A stretch of 64,000 bases of DNA from Opitutaceae bacterium. GTDB lineage: Bacteria > Verrucomicrobiota > Verrucomicrobiia > Opitutales > Opitutaceae. The stretch spans positions 558,001 to 622,000 of the forward strand of contig JABTUS010000001.1 of NCBI GenBank assembly GCA_015075305.1, read 5' to 3'. The notes beneath the pieces were generated by a model. It searched no databases and was not told the origin of the DNA. It saw nothing but the letters and a program-made list of their open reading frames with translations. Below are positions 56,561 through 62,783 of the stretch, in pieces (within the stretch, counting starts at the first letter, position 1; each line of letters begins with the position of its first letter). The translations under genes were made by a program, and so were the position numbers.

Positions 56561-57484
56561 ATGGAAGCTGTCCCCTACCTCGGAGAGAACCTGACCCGCT
56601 GGCGCGTCGGAAACTCCACGTTCCTCGCCATGCCCGAGCGTGGCGCCCGCCTGATGAACTGGAATGTGGCCCTGGCCGACGGCTCCGTCCGCGATGTCAT
56701 CTACTGGCCCGAACTCTCATCCCTGGATGAATTCCCCAAGGTCCGCGGCGGCAATCCCATACTTTTCCCATTCAACGGACGGACATTTGACCACGGCGAC
56801 ATCCACTTCTGGCGCGCCCCCGACCAGATTCGCCGCCCCATGCCGATGCACGGAATCGCCCGCCAGGCGAAATTCACCCTCAGGCATGCGAGCGAACGCA
56901 GTTTCACCGCAGTGCTGCAGCCGGATGAAGAGTCCAAACTGGCGTACCCTTACGACTACGAATTCGCCGTCGTCTATCGTTTCGCGCCCCTGGGGCTGAC
57001 CTGTGAATTCATCCTCACGAACCGCGACACACGCCCGATCCCCTGGAGCGCGGGGCACCACTTCTATTTCACGCTCCCCTGGACCGAGGGCCACACACGC
57101 AGCGACTATGCGATCCGCATTCCTGCGGCGAAACGGATGAAGCAGGACATGACGACCGGCAAACTTCTGCCCGGCCCCACGCTGCACCGCGAGGAGCGGC
57201 TGAACCAGCCCTTGCTCGTCGACACGCTGCACCTCGCACTGAAGACCAACGAGGTTGTCTTCGGCCCCGCCGGCGCTCACGACGACGTGACGATCCGAAT
57301 CGGACAGGAAAAGAAGCCCGGCCCCGACGCCACATTCGTCACCTGGACGCCGGACGACACAGCCCCCTATTACTGCGTGGAACCGTGGATGGGCCCACCC
57401 AATGCCATCGAGAACAAGGTCGGCCTCCACTGGGTCCAGCCCGGCCAAAGCCAGAGCTTCGCGGTCGAGATCGTCATTCGCTGA
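56561..57484 (+). CDS. Aldose 1-epimerase family protein
   Basis: A 307-residue galactose-mutarotase-fold enzyme that interconverts alpha and beta anomers of sugars. Landmark motifs: GGNPILFPFNGR, MPMHGIARQ (substrate His), SAGHHFYFTLPW (second His) and YYCVEPWMGPPNAIE (catalytic Glu). It is divergent from the NfeD-FloA operon. The subtype resembles LacX-like or hexose-6-phosphate mutarotases, but the substrate is not determined. Confidence 0.88.
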   Translation: MEAVPYLGENLTRWRVGNSTFLAMPERGARLMNWNVALADGSVRDVIYWPELSSLDEFPKVRGGNPILFPFNGRTFDHGDIHFWRAPDQIRRPMPMHGIARQAKFTLRHASERSFTAVLQPDEESKLAYPYDYEFAVVYRFAPLGLTCEFILTNRDTRPIPWSAGHHFYFTLPWTEGHTRSDYAIRIPAAKRMKQDMTTGKLLPGPTLHREERLNQPLLVDTLHLALKTNEVVFGPAGAHDDVTIRIGQEKKPGPDATFVTWTPDDTAPYYCVEPWMGPPNAIENKVGLHWVQPGQSQSFAVEIVIR

Positions 57485-57500
57485 AGGAAATCGCTGCCGC

Positions 57501-57522
57501 GGGAAAGCTGGCGGGACGCCCG
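57501..57522. repeat. Short palindromic repeat, copy 1
   Basis: GGGAAAGCTGGCGGGACGCC followed by CG lies just after the aldose-epimerase stop. It shares the frame GGGAAA(G)CTGGCGnGAnGCC with copy 2 at 57630-57650. The type resembles REP elements. Confidence 0.45.
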
Positions 57523-57593
57523 CAATGGTCGACAGGATTGGGTCGACGGAATCGACACCGGGCGCCCGGGCGTTTGCCGCCCTGCAGTACCAA

Positions 57594-60020
57594 TCAAGGA
57601 TTGGTCGACTCCTCGTGGTCTCGTCGATTGGGAAACTGGCGCGATGCCAGTCCGGGCACGCGAAATTGGCTTACATTCGTGAATGCAGCGTAGCTGGTCT
57701 TTCCACCGCTCGAACGAATTCGTGCAAATGTGAAATCGCCTTCAATTCCCTTTCCAAACTTTCGCTGGGTGCCGTCCGAAATGATCACGAGATCCTCCGC
57801 GCCATGGGCGGTGGTCACACGGTAGGCCAGTGCGGCGGGATCCTCGAGTTTGACCTCTTCGACAAAGACTTGGGATTCGTCAAAGCGCGAGCGATCGGCA
57901 TACGGCTGGATCAGGGTCGCCATGCGATCGAGCGCAGGATTGCCGGTCAGTTTTCTGCTGAACACCAGCCAGTCGATGGCGCGGTAACCGGGCTCGCCCG
58001 CAAGGCCTCCCAGGTTTGCATCGCCCATGGACTTGGTGCGCGAGGTTGCCGCCGCTGCCAATCGATCCTGCGCGATGAGGAAACCGACCTTGCCGGTGGA
58101 GACGAAACCCGCCGCGCTCTCGACCATGGTGGAGGGCGTGTGGAGGTTGAACTCCATTTCCTGATTGCTCCCCACCGTGCTCACTTCGTCGATGATCAGC
58201 CAGTATTGAGCCTTGGCGAAAACCAGGTGACGCCGGTGCCGGGCTTTCTGGTAGGGAACATAACCGTCATGGCTGGCAGCGAAGTATTCAGTGCGCGACT
58301 GCGGCGACCAGATCTTGTCATAGCCGGGCAGGTTCCGCTTTTCCGGGACCGCCTGATTGATCGTGAGCATGTTGTGCGCGCGCGGGTGCTTGTACCAGGT
58401 GATCTGGGAGGGCTCCAGATAATTGAGTTTCCCGAGGCCGGCATCCACCGCGATGGGAATGCCATTGGCATAGATCTCGAATGAAAGCTGGTCGGAGTGA
58501 CTGTGATTCTGGTGATCGCCGTAGTTGAAAATGAGAAAGTAAGAGGCGGGGTCCCAGGAGTCGCGCATCACCATGAAACGCGACTGAGGAAAATCGATGG
58601 AACGCGCCTTCGGCTCAATGGGTGCGACCGGCAGGGTGGCAAGATCGTCGGGTTTGAATTCCTCCCGGACAGCACCGACAAAATCCCCGCGGTGGAAGAA
58701 CACCGACATTTCCCGAAGGAGCGGCACGAGGTCGCGTCCGCGGGCCGCGTCATTGAAAGGAGCGTTGACGCCGACCGGGGTTGTGGTGAGCGCGTAAAAT
58801 TCGATGAACTTTTCCAACCGCCCCAGGAAGTGGTCCAGCAGGCTGGAGTCTCCGGCAAAATGGCGGAGCATCAGCATGTATCGGTGAAAGACCGAGAACA
58901 TGTAGGATGCGTAGCTGGTCGTGCGCTCCACGTAGCCGCCGTCCTCAAGGATGTCGTTTTCCAGGTGCAGGACCATGTTCTGCCGGCCCCTTTCAAGCCA
59001 GGACTTCGACTCATTGAACTCAGGCAGGGCGAGAGCGGCGTAGGAGAGCGTGTGCGCCGTATGCGTCTGCCAGTTGTAGGGGTGGAACGGCGTCCTGATC
59101 AGGCACTGGTCGAGCCAGCGCGAGGAACCGAGGATGATCTTGAGCAGCCGTTTGGTTGTGTCAGGGGATATCTGCCCAACAAAAACGCGCAGGGCGTTGA
59201 TCAGGCGCTCGGTCCGGTTGGAGAGCCCCAGTTCGTACCAAACGAAATCGTACGAGGTCGTCACGTGGATGACCTCCTCATGCTTCACCCGGTCGAGCTG
59301 ATCATACCACTGGTTGAACACACTTTCGAATGCGGCCGCGGTCTCCCTGCTCCCATCCACAAGGAAGCCGGCGATGAGCGCATCGATGAATCCCAGATAG
59401 TGCACCCCCCACTTGCTTGCGTTGGGGTAGGTGTGATTGAAGTCGACGTTCTCGCCCCAGACGACCCCGTGGAGCGTGAATCCCTTCGACGGAGAGTAAA
59501 CCTGATCACGGGCCTCAAGGATCTCCCGCTTCCGCACCGGATCCGCAGCGACGTCCTGAAGGAACTCCCCGACAGTGATGAACGAGCGCTTGTTTCCGGC
59601 ATCATAGTTCGACAGCCGCCGATTGTCGGGCCGTCGAACAAAATACTCGTGCAGCAGGCGCGAGACACGCTCCGAGTCACCCGCAGCCGCGGCTGCCCGC
59701 AGCTCCGACCCGATTCCCGGGATTTCCAACGAAGCTACGAGCTCTGCATCGCTGATGTAACGGATCTTGTCCCTGAAGTAGTCCGCATCGAGATAGACGT
59801 CGTGCCACTCCGACAACTGAAGCCGCAGATCGAGCTTGCTGCGGTCGCCTTTGGGCACCGGCTGTCGGCAAAGGGCGCAGTACCAGACGCCATCCACCTG
59901 ATAGGCGGTGTTCTGCAGGGAAATGACCGGTCCCGACCGATCGAGTTCGGCGGCAGCTCCGGATGCAATCAAGCAGATCAACACCAGCAGAAACCGGATT
60001 GGGGAATGGAAGAACATCAT
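57594..60020 (-). CDS. Exported heparinase II/III-like polysaccharide lyase
   Basis: An 808-residue protein. A signal peptide (FFHSPIRFLLVLICLIASGAAA) is followed by an alpha/alpha toroid domain (about 60-460; TYPNASKWGVHYLGFIDALIAG, HTAHTLSYAALALPEFNESK, DGGYVERTTSYASYMFSVFHRY). A C-terminal beta-sandwich heparinase II/III domain has FNYGDHQNHSHSDQLSFEIYANG and VDAGLG, carrying the conserved His residues. It likely cleaves uronic-acid polysaccharides such as alginate or glycosaminoglycans. The last 25 or so residues come from a repeat and look non-native. ATG 60020 starts the signal peptide. Confidence 0.87.
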   Translation of the reverse strand: MMFFHSPIRFLLVLICLIASGAAAELDRSGPVISLQNTAYQVDGVWYCALCRQPVPKGDRSKLDLRLQLSEWHDVYLDADYFRDKIRYISDAELVASLEIPGIGSELRAAAAAGDSERVSRLLHEYFVRRPDNRRLSNYDAGNKRSFITVGEFLQDVAADPVRKREILEARDQVYSPSKGFTLHGVVWGENVDFNHTYPNASKWGVHYLGFIDALIAGFLVDGSRETAAAFESVFNQWYDQLDRVKHEEVIHVTTSYDFVWYELGLSNRTERLINALRVFVGQISPDTTKRLLKIILGSSRWLDQCLIRTPFHPYNWQTHTAHTLSYAALALPEFNESKSWLERGRQNMVLHLENDILEDGGYVERTTSYASYMFSVFHRYMLMLRHFAGDSSLLDHFLGRLEKFIEFYALTTTPVGVNAPFNDAARGRDLVPLLREMSVFFHRGDFVGAVREEFKPDDLATLPVAPIEPKARSIDFPQSRFMVMRDSWDPASYFLIFNYGDHQNHSHSDQLSFEIYANGIPIAVDAGLGKLNYLEPSQITWYKHPRAHNMLTINQAVPEKRNLPGYDKIWSPQSRTEYFAASHDGYVPYQKARHRRHLVFAKAQYWLIIDEVSTVGSNQEMEFNLHTPSTMVESAAGFVSTGKVGFLIAQDRLAAAATSRTKSMGDANLGGLAGEPGYRAIDWLVFSRKLTGNPALDRMATLIQPYADRSRFDESQVFVEEVKLEDPAALAYRVTTAHGAEDLVIISDGTQRKFGKGIEGDFTFARIRSSGGKTSYAAFTNVSQFRVPGLASRQFPNRRDHEESTNP
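57630..57650. repeat. Short palindromic repeat, copy 2, inside the heparinase C terminus
   Basis: GGGAAACTGGCGCGATGCCA followed by G contains the hairpin CTGGC-GCGAT-GCCAG and resembles copy 1 about 130 bases away. It lies inside the last codons of the minus-strand lyase gene, so the terminal residues of that protein (about GLASRQFPN) are encoded by the repeat. Confidence 0.5.
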
Positions 60021-60038
60021 GGGAAACGGCAGGACTTC

Positions 60039-60067
60039 GCATTCCGCCGAAGGTCGCCGCGGAATGC
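60039..60067 (-). promoter_or_regulatory. Inverted repeat just upstream of the heparinase-like gene
   Basis: GCATTCCGC (60039-60047) and GCGGAATGC (60059-60067) are perfect 9-base arms around 11 bases. The repeat lies 18 bases upstream of the lyase ATG, a position suited to an operator or a 5' UTR hairpin. The protein that would bind it is unknown. Confidence 0.45.
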
Positions 60068-60086
60068 AATCGCCGGGTTGAGGTTC

Positions 60087-60112
60087 GTTCAAACAGCCTG
60101 TCCCTGAATCCT
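60087..60112 (+). repeat. Direct repeat, copy A
   Basis: 26 bases with core CAGCCTGTCCCTGAATCCT, matching 61088-61113 with one mismatch. The two copies flank the VapBC module about 1 kb apart in the same orientation. Confidence 0.7.
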
Positions 60113-60162
60113 ACGCCAACTCCACCCTCAGCGGCCTCGCAACCCCGCGTAAAACCTCTCCG

Positions 60163-60264
60163 GCGCAATTGCGCAAAACGGGTCCCCGGCGCACGACGGA
60201 ACGTGCGCGTCCATACGAAAAGGCATCAGGGATCGGATGTCTGCGGTCACTGTCACATCCGATC
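60163..60264. repeat. Cluster of perfect palindromes in the non-coding gap
   Basis: Within 102 bases there are three structures: the 12-base palindrome GCGCAATTGCGC (60163-60174); GCGCACG and CGTGCGC around ACGGAA (60189-60208); and GATCGGATGT and ACATCCGATC around 14 bases (60231-60264). The last lies 45 bases after the vapC stop and may act as its terminator. The rest of the 60021-60308 gap has no gene I can support. Confidence 0.6.
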
Positions 60265-60308
60265 ATCCGGTTCCCATCCGGCCAGATCTGTGGTCAGGAT
60301 GGCGCAGA

Positions 60309-60743
60309 CTATTTGGTGAATTCCCGGACGATTTCCTCGGGTCGGCGTGCCGTCACGTCGGCAAACTTTCGGAAATCGCGATCATCGGTGATGACGACGC
60401 TGCCGTGCGCCTTTGCCAGCGCCGCCATGTAGCAGTCGATGAAATCGACCTTCACCTTTGCGAAGCGATCAAACGCATCGAGGATCACGTCGCCATCCTC
60501 CACCTCCACGCCTTCGTGCAGGACCAGCTCGCGCAACGTCCGGGCTACCTTGCTGCGTTCAAAATCGTAATACGACACCAGGACCCAGCACACTTCCGCG
60601 AGCGTCACATGCGAAATGGCGAGCATGACCTGACTTGTTTGCGCAAGCTCGAACAATGCCCTGGCCTTGGGTGAATGCGCCGGATCATCGGCCAGCAGAA
60701 AACGGAGAATCACGTTGGCGTCGAGCTGGTGCCCGGCGCTCAT
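60309..60743 (-). CDS. vapC: PIN-domain toxin, VapC-like
   Basis: A 144-residue PIN-domain ribonuclease. The acidic metal-binding residues are in QLDANVILRFLL (Asp), TLAEVCWVLVS (Glu), VDFIDCYMAALA (Asp) and VVITDDRDFRKFADV (Asp). VapC toxins cut specific RNAs, often tRNAs, when freed from antitoxin. The start overlaps the antitoxin stop (ATGA). The module lies between direct repeats in an accessory patch beside a tRNA gene. Confidence 0.88.
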   Translation of the reverse strand: MSAGHQLDANVILRFLLADDPAHSPKARALFELAQTSQVMLAISHVTLAEVCWVLVSYYDFERSKVARTLRELVLHEGVEVEDGDVILDAFDRFAKVKVDFIDCYMAALAKAHGSVVITDDRDFRKFADVTARRPEEIVREFTK

Positions 60744-60985
60744 CGGGCATACCTGCGTTTCGCCTGCTCGTGCCGGGCAGCCCTAAGTTGCGCAGCAGTG
60801 GGCGGCATTTTGTCCGTTTTCAGGCTTCCATACAGGGAACCGGTCGAAGCCCGCACCGGTTCCAGAATGACATGCTCGCCCTCGAAGCGGTAAAGGATCT
60901 TGTGATTCGACTCCAAGTGCAGGAACTGCCGCACCTTGGCCGGGATGGTCGTCTGGCCGTTTCGCGAAAGAGTCGAAGTTGTCAT
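60740..60985 (-). CDS. vapB: AbrB/SpoVT-type antitoxin, VapB-like
   Basis: An 81-residue protein with an N-terminal AbrB-like swapped-hairpin DNA-binding domain (STLSRNGQTTIPAKVRQFLHLESNHKILYRFEGEHVILEPV) and a C-terminal toxin-binding tail rich in Arg/Ala. The ribosome-binding site AAGGA is 7 bases before the ATG. It would repress the operon at the repeats just upstream and block the PIN toxin encoded next. Confidence 0.85.
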   Translation of the reverse strand: MTTSTLSRNGQTTIPAKVRQFLHLESNHKILYRFEGEHVILEPVRASTGSLYGSLKTDKMPPTAAQLRAARHEQAKRRYAR

Positions 60986-60991
60986 GGTAAT

Positions 60992-61018
60992 TCCTTAGAA
61001 TTGGACAATCTCCTTAGA
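60992..61018 (-). promoter_or_regulatory. Putative VapB operator
   Basis: Two direct copies of TCCTTAGA (60992-60999 and 61011-61018, given on the + strand) flank ATTGGACAAT, whose arms ATTG/CAAT are inverted. The site sits immediately upstream of the vapB ATG and includes its ribosome-binding site, so binding could block both transcription and translation. TTGACA is found further upstream (61052-61047, minus strand) but no well-spaced -10 box. Confidence 0.4.
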
Positions 61019-61087
61019 TATTGCCTGAAATCAAGAATGGAGTTTGTGTCAACCGCCGCATGGGACGGGCCAAATTCAAACAAGCCC

Positions 61088-61113
61088 GTTCAAGCAGCCT
61101 GTCCCTGAATCCT
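61088..61113 (+). repeat. Direct repeat, copy B
   Basis: A 26-base copy of the repeat at 60087-60112 with one mismatch. It lies immediately next to the stop of the BrxL-like fragment. A shorter related piece, AAGCAACCTGTCCCT, occurs at 61312-61326 on the other side of that fragment. Confidence 0.7.
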
Positions 61114-61129
61114 CCGCTCCGGACTTCCA

Positions 61130-61309
61130 TCATTCCACGAGCATCTTGAAGACCGCGTCCACGGCGTCCTTGTAGAACTCGATCGTGAGTTTTGTCCAAT
61201 ACTCGTCAGGCAGGTCGTTGAGCTGGCGGCGGGCAGCGACGGGCAGGAGGAGGACTTGGGCACGCTTGTCGATGGCCAGCTCCACCACCTTCGCGGCGTT
61301 GGGTCCCTC
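61130..61309 (-). pseudogene. 3' fragment of a Lon-like, BrxL-type protease gene
   Basis: Reading the minus strand from 61309 gives an uninterrupted frame of 59 residues ending at TGA 61130-61132. Its sequence includes AAKVVELAIDKRAQVLLLPV, ARRQLNDLPDEYWTKLTIEF and YKDAVDAVFKMLVE. The pattern LPV.ARRQL.DL.D....K..I.FY.DA.DAVFK.L is, from memory, that of the C terminus of Lon-like BrxL proteins of BREX defence systems. The rest of the gene is missing; it is cut at the repeat at 61312-61326. I read it as the remnant of a deleted defence gene. Confidence 0.6.
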
Positions 61310-61311
61310 AG

Positions 61312-61326
61312 AAGCAACCTGTCCCT
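61312..61326 (+). repeat. Partial third copy of the dispersed repeat
   Basis: AAGCAACCTGTCCCT matches AAGCAGCCTGTCCCT at 61093-61107 with one mismatch. It marks the truncation point of the BrxL-like fragment. Confidence 0.5.
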
Positions 61327-61565
61327 ACCTCGCCCCCTGAGAAGCGCTCTGCCCAACGGACCGCCAGCGAGACACTCTGCGATGGAACGCCGCAAATGGA
61401 CTGCCCAAGCACCGTAAGAACGGCGACCTTGTATATCTTGGGAGTCGTCGCCGCCCAGAATAGTTGACAAAATAGAGCGCCCTTTGACGTGTTAGCCGTC
61501 TTATGTGAGTCGACACGCAGCAACAGTCTGACAATATCTAACTAATCATATACCAGTAAGTTATG
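61327..61565. other. Gene-poor, partly AT-rich stretch next to tRNA-Ser
   Basis: About 240 bases between the repeat and the 3' end of tRNA-Ser. The part from about 61460 to 61565 is visibly richer in A and T than the surroundings. Two overlapping minus-strand frames exist but look non-coding. This is the side of a tRNA gene where integrative elements usually insert; no duplicated tRNA 3' end was found in the window. Confidence 0.45.
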
Positions 61566-61653
61566 TGGCGGAGAGGGAGGGATTCGAACCCCCGGGAGCT
61601 TTCGCCCCAACGGTTTTCAAGACCGTCGCGATAGACCACTCTGCCACCTCTCC
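61566..61653 (-). tRNA. tRNA-Ser (anticodon UGA)
   Basis: An 88-nt class II tRNA with encoded CCA. The acceptor stem GGAGAGG pairs with CCTCTCC, the discriminator is G, and the anticodon loop CTTGAAA contains TGA. A long variable arm is present (TTGGGGCGAAAGCTCCCGG region) and the T arm contains GGTTCGAATCC. All these features identify tRNA-Ser reading UCA codons. Confidence 0.95.
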
Positions 61654-61770
61654 GGATGAGCTACGCAAGGCCCAACCTCAATGAGCCCTGCCGGCATTTT
61701 CAACTCCCAAAAATTTCAGCCCCGCTCGACTGCGCAAACGGCACGGGCCACCGTCATGCCACGACAAGGG

Positions 61771-62598
61771 CTAATTTCCGGAACCTCCGGACTTTGCATT
61801 TCCAATATTGGTGAGGGGCAGGATGAGATTCGTGCCGCCATTGCCTCCTCCGGTGCCGCCAATGACCAGCGGCGAACGGCCATCCCACTTCTCCACGATC
61901 TGAAGCTCAATCAGCCCGGGCGTCTCCTTCAGCGCAAGTCCACGGATGCGAATCGCATCAGCCTCGCCCTGCGCCTTGATCTTCGCGGTCTCCGCCTCGA
62001 TCTGCGCCTTCTGCTGCGTATAGCGCGACTTCGCCGCCTCCTGCTCCTGCACCATCTTCGCTTCAATCGCCTGCTCAAGCTCCTTGGACAACGTGATGTT
62101 TTCAATCACCAGGTCCTCGATGAACAGCAGGCTTCCAACCTTCTCACGTGCCGCCGCCAGCGACTTCGTCTTCACATCCTCGCGCTGCCGCACAATCTGC
62201 TCGGCGCTCTGAAGCGCGGTGACTTCCTTCAGGGCCTCCTGAACACGCGGCGCCACCAGGCTTTCAAACGGGTCGCCCGCATAGTCCTTGTAAATCTTGA
62301 CCACCATCGCCTCCGGAATGCGGTAAAGCACCCGCAGCGTCACGTTCACCTGCTGCAGATCCGAGGAATAGCACTCGGACTCCAGCGACTGCGTCTGCTG
62401 CTTGACCATCACCCGCACCAGACGCGAAACCATCGGCACCTTTGTCCCAAAGCCCTCGGGGCGCGGTTGTTCATCGACCTTGCCCAGCGTGACAAGCACA
62501 CCGCGTTCGCCGGGTTCGACGACATAGGTGCACTGCGACAATGCGATGACGGCCACTACAATGAGTATGCCAACGCCAACCAGTTTTCCGGGGTTCAT
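61771..62598 (-). CDS. Prohibitin/HflC-like SPFH protein
   Basis: A 275-residue SPFH-domain protein. An N-terminal membrane anchor (LVGVGILIVVAVIALSQC) precedes the SPFH domain (YVVEPGERGVLVTLGKVDEQPRPEGFGTKVP, DLQQVNVTLRVLYRIPEA, RVQEALKEVTALQSAEQIVRQREDVK). A coiled-coil follows (EAKMVQEQEAAKSRYTQQKAQIEAETAKIKAQ), then a Gly/Asn-rich tail (GGTGGGNGGTNLIL). Prohibitin-like proteins form ring scaffolds that regulate membrane proteases. It is a separate transcript near tRNA-Ser. Confidence 0.9.
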   Translation of the reverse strand: MNPGKLVGVGILIVVAVIALSQCTYVVEPGERGVLVTLGKVDEQPRPEGFGTKVPMVSRLVRVMVKQQTQSLESECYSSDLQQVNVTLRVLYRIPEAMVVKIYKDYAGDPFESLVAPRVQEALKEVTALQSAEQIVRQREDVKTKSLAAAREKVGSLLFIEDLVIENITLSKELEQAIEAKMVQEQEAAKSRYTQQKAQIEAETAKIKAQGEADAIRIRGLALKETPGLIELQIVEKWDGRSPLVIGGTGGGNGGTNLILPLTNIGNAKSGGSGN

Positions 62599-62783
62599 AT
62601 CGCCCGAAAAAACGACCGGACAGCCACGGGATCAAGCTTCTCCGATGGAGAATTGCCGTGGATTTTTCCATGGAGCCGTGATTCGAATCCGACCCAGCCC
62701 CGGACAAGCTGCAAAACACAGCCCTGAATACGGCACTCCGCGGACTTGCCGCGACCATCGAAAGTCGGTGAGGAACTGGATGC

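Noticed and set aside
58497-60107. A 536-codon plus-strand frame
   Set aside because: Antisense to the heparinase-like gene, which has a signal peptide and conserved His motifs; the antisense product shows none.
60087-61326. A CRISPR array
   Set aside because: There are repeats, but only two and a half copies, with very unequal spacing and genes between them; no regular spacer pattern and no cas genes.
61308-61534. Two overlapping minus-strand frames of about 70 codons beside tRNA-Ser
   Set aside because: Neither has a credible start or family pattern, and they overlap each other in different frames. The region is better described as non-coding or island debris.
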